From: Trichoplax sp. H2
Lineage: Eukaryota; Placozoa; Uniplacotomia; Trichoplacea
NCBI GenBank assembly: GCA_003344405.1
Contig: NOWV01000057.1
Span: forward strand, 62,001 to 126,000
DNA: 64,000 bases
Direction: 5' to 3'
Both the position numbers and the translations under genes were made by a program. The notes beneath the pieces were generated by a model that was not told the origin of the DNA, ran no database searches, and saw only the letters and a list, made by a program, of their open reading frames with translations. The first letter of the stretch is position 1. Each line of letters begins with the position of its first letter. Positions 63,801 through 64,000 of this stretch are shown here, one piece after another.

Positions 63801-63832
63801 TTTTCACACATTAATGGCTACATTTCAGAATT
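42484..63832 (+). CDS. LRR gene C: signal peptide, LRRNT and giant LRR array (5' part; continues past the right edge)
   Basis: Third member of the A/B family. Exon starts: 42484 (61 nt), 42772 (118), 49974, 50166, 50388 (75), 50560, 51324, 51488, 51762, 51938, 52083, 52603, 52753, 52907, 53079, 53288, 53727, 53942, 54153 (78), 54567, 55924, 56737, 56914, 57086, 57264, 57459, 57667, 58013 (81), 58218, 58721, 58884 (84), 59086 (138), 59364, 59532, 59801, 60331, 60783, 61239, 61437 (66), 62142, 62353 (87), 63325, 63562 (114), 63758 (75); unmarked exons are 72 nt. All LRR exons are phase 2 on both sides with the same 24-residue repeat as genes A and B. The longer, Cys-bearing repeats toward the right (for example DISYNPLTLEK...DCLENSQLFQCG at 63562) resemble the mid-array Cys repeats of gene B. 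By analogy the 7TM exon would lie beyond 64000, but this is inference. Donors are mostly GTAAG; variants are GTTAGT and GTGAGT. Confidence 0.85.
48291..48691 (-). CDS. Candidate nested gene, 3' end (three exons, unrecognised)
   Basis: Three segments join with matching phases and canonical borders: 48691-48601 (GTAAGT donor), 48537-48425 (TTTTTTAG acceptor, GTACAA donor) and 48381-48291 ending in TAG. The product reads ...SCLKSDSLSCVANDGRIIT + AKFDVWKVNFPFKRYSF...VESY + AYFWVHSYSIPMNY..., about 98 residues with three Cys. It has the look of a beta-rich extracellular domain but matches nothing I can name. The upstream part is not found; a hydrophobic ATG segment near 48824 does not fit by phase. 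It could be chance. Confidence 0.28.
49188..49323 (+). CDS. Candidate terminal exon (unrecognised)
   Basis: After an AATTATAG acceptor, 45 codons read QKVDRGSLFIYFASRNKYSEFL...ELRRELQVDNPISRIDIIY and end at TGA. Composition and locally higher GC look coding. An upstream segment near 47950-48025 (ISIWKALVHNITRADVTRVF) might belong to the same gene but has no clean splice sites. The length alone is not significant. Confidence 0.25.
54955..55600. repeat. Dispersed repeat, copy 3 (inverted relative to copy 4)
   Basis: The reverse complement of this stretch aligns along its length with 62640-63280. Shared blocks include ATATGTCCTATCACGGAACATTT (read near 55318), TACTGAAATTA and ATCTATGTTAGGAT. 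The outer end (54955-54979) is the same hairpin-type terminus as in copies 1 and 2. It lies in the intron between LRR gene C exons 54567-54638 and 55924-55995. Confidence 0.75.
58131..58149. repeat. Perfect 9-bp-arm palindrome
   Basis: GCCAATCAC-A-GTGATTGGC in an intron of LRR gene C. The AATCAC/GTGATT core also occurs inside repeat copy 4 (near 62849-62865), so it may be a degraded end of the same family. Confidence 0.4.
59086..59223 (+). CDS. LRR gene C double-repeat exon
   Basis: A 138-nt exon encodes two successive repeats (YINNNHLEHIHTSAFQALQN... and LMLDFNSLSDLTFLSKL...). The split position used everywhere else (after the second base of the closing Leu codon) is present internally but uninterrupted, as expected after precise loss of one intron. 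Entry and exit phases are unchanged. Confidence 0.8.
62640..63280. repeat. Dispersed repeat, copy 4
   Basis: Opposite orientation to copy 3, about 7-8 kb away, in the intron between LRR gene C exons 62353-62439 and 63325-63396. It ends at 63256-63280 with TTGTTGCAAAGCTGTTTTGTAACAA, a diverged form of the 25-bp hairpin end of copies 1 and 2. Its orientation matches copy 1. No open frame of note was seen. The left limit is approximate. Confidence 0.75.
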
Positions 63833-64000
63833 GTAAGTATGTCTTCAAGCCCTATATTTGTACGTATTTCACTGACCAGTTGAAACTATAATGATTAGTG
63901 CGATAATTTTCTGGGTAGTATCATTTTTGCAATTAAAATCGAAGAAAGTTCTTTACAACATTTTACGTGATAGAGAATATACCGTAGCTGGTTCGATATG

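Noticed and set aside
1-64000. tRNA, rRNA, CRISPR arrays, bacterial promoters or operons
   Set aside because: No GGTTCGAnTCC-type B box with a tRNA fold, no repeat-spacer array and no operon structure were found. The gene architecture is eukaryotic.

Overview
The window is visibly AT-rich animal DNA. Genes are split by many short introns with standard GT...AG borders, and there are no operons, bacterial ribosome sites, tRNAs or rRNAs. A conserved axonemal-dynein assembly factor (CFAP298) and a relaxin-receptor-type leucine-rich-repeat GPCR point to a metazoan with motile cilia. The compact introns, the AT content and the huge single-repeat-exon LRR genes make an early-branching animal such as a placozoan plausible. 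That is an inference; nothing here names a species.

Layout from left to right. (A) 127-8853, minus strand: 5' part of a secreted or membrane LRR protein gene ('LRR gene A'). It has a signal-peptide exon, a cysteine-rich LRRNT exon and 13 single-repeat LRR exons, and it runs off the left edge. Its long intron (964-3905) holds copies of a dispersed repeat. (B) 10738-25808, minus strand: a nearly complete LRR-containing GPCR ('LRR gene B') in about 47 exons. These are signal peptide, LRRNT, about 44 LRR exons (mostly exactly 72 nt, all in the same phase) and one large terminal exon for hinge, seven-transmembrane domain and tail; about 1,630 residues. At least three decayed LRR exons with in-frame stops lie inside its introns. 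(C) 29750-31856, plus: CFAP298, 6 exons, 290 aa. (D) 33022-36697, minus: mitochondrial cysteinyl-tRNA synthetase CARS2, 14 exons, 547 aa, tail-to-tail with CFAP298. (E) 39348-39981, plus: last exon of an unrecognised gene. (F) 42484 to beyond the right edge, plus: a third LRR gene of the same architecture ('LRR gene C'), 44 exons in view. Its 7-kb second intron contains candidate exons of unrecognised genes on both strands.

The three LRR genes share the same plan: signal peptide ending in phase 1, then LRRNT, then phase-2 one-repeat exons. They look like a local gene family, two in tandem on the minus strand and one on the plus strand, on either side of two unrelated housekeeping genes. Because every LRR exon is phase-symmetric, exons can be gained, lost or skipped without breaking the frame. 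The size differences, the fused double-repeat exon and the decayed exons show that this has happened.

All exon joins were worked out by hand from reading frame, phase and splice sites. I had no transcript evidence or database search.
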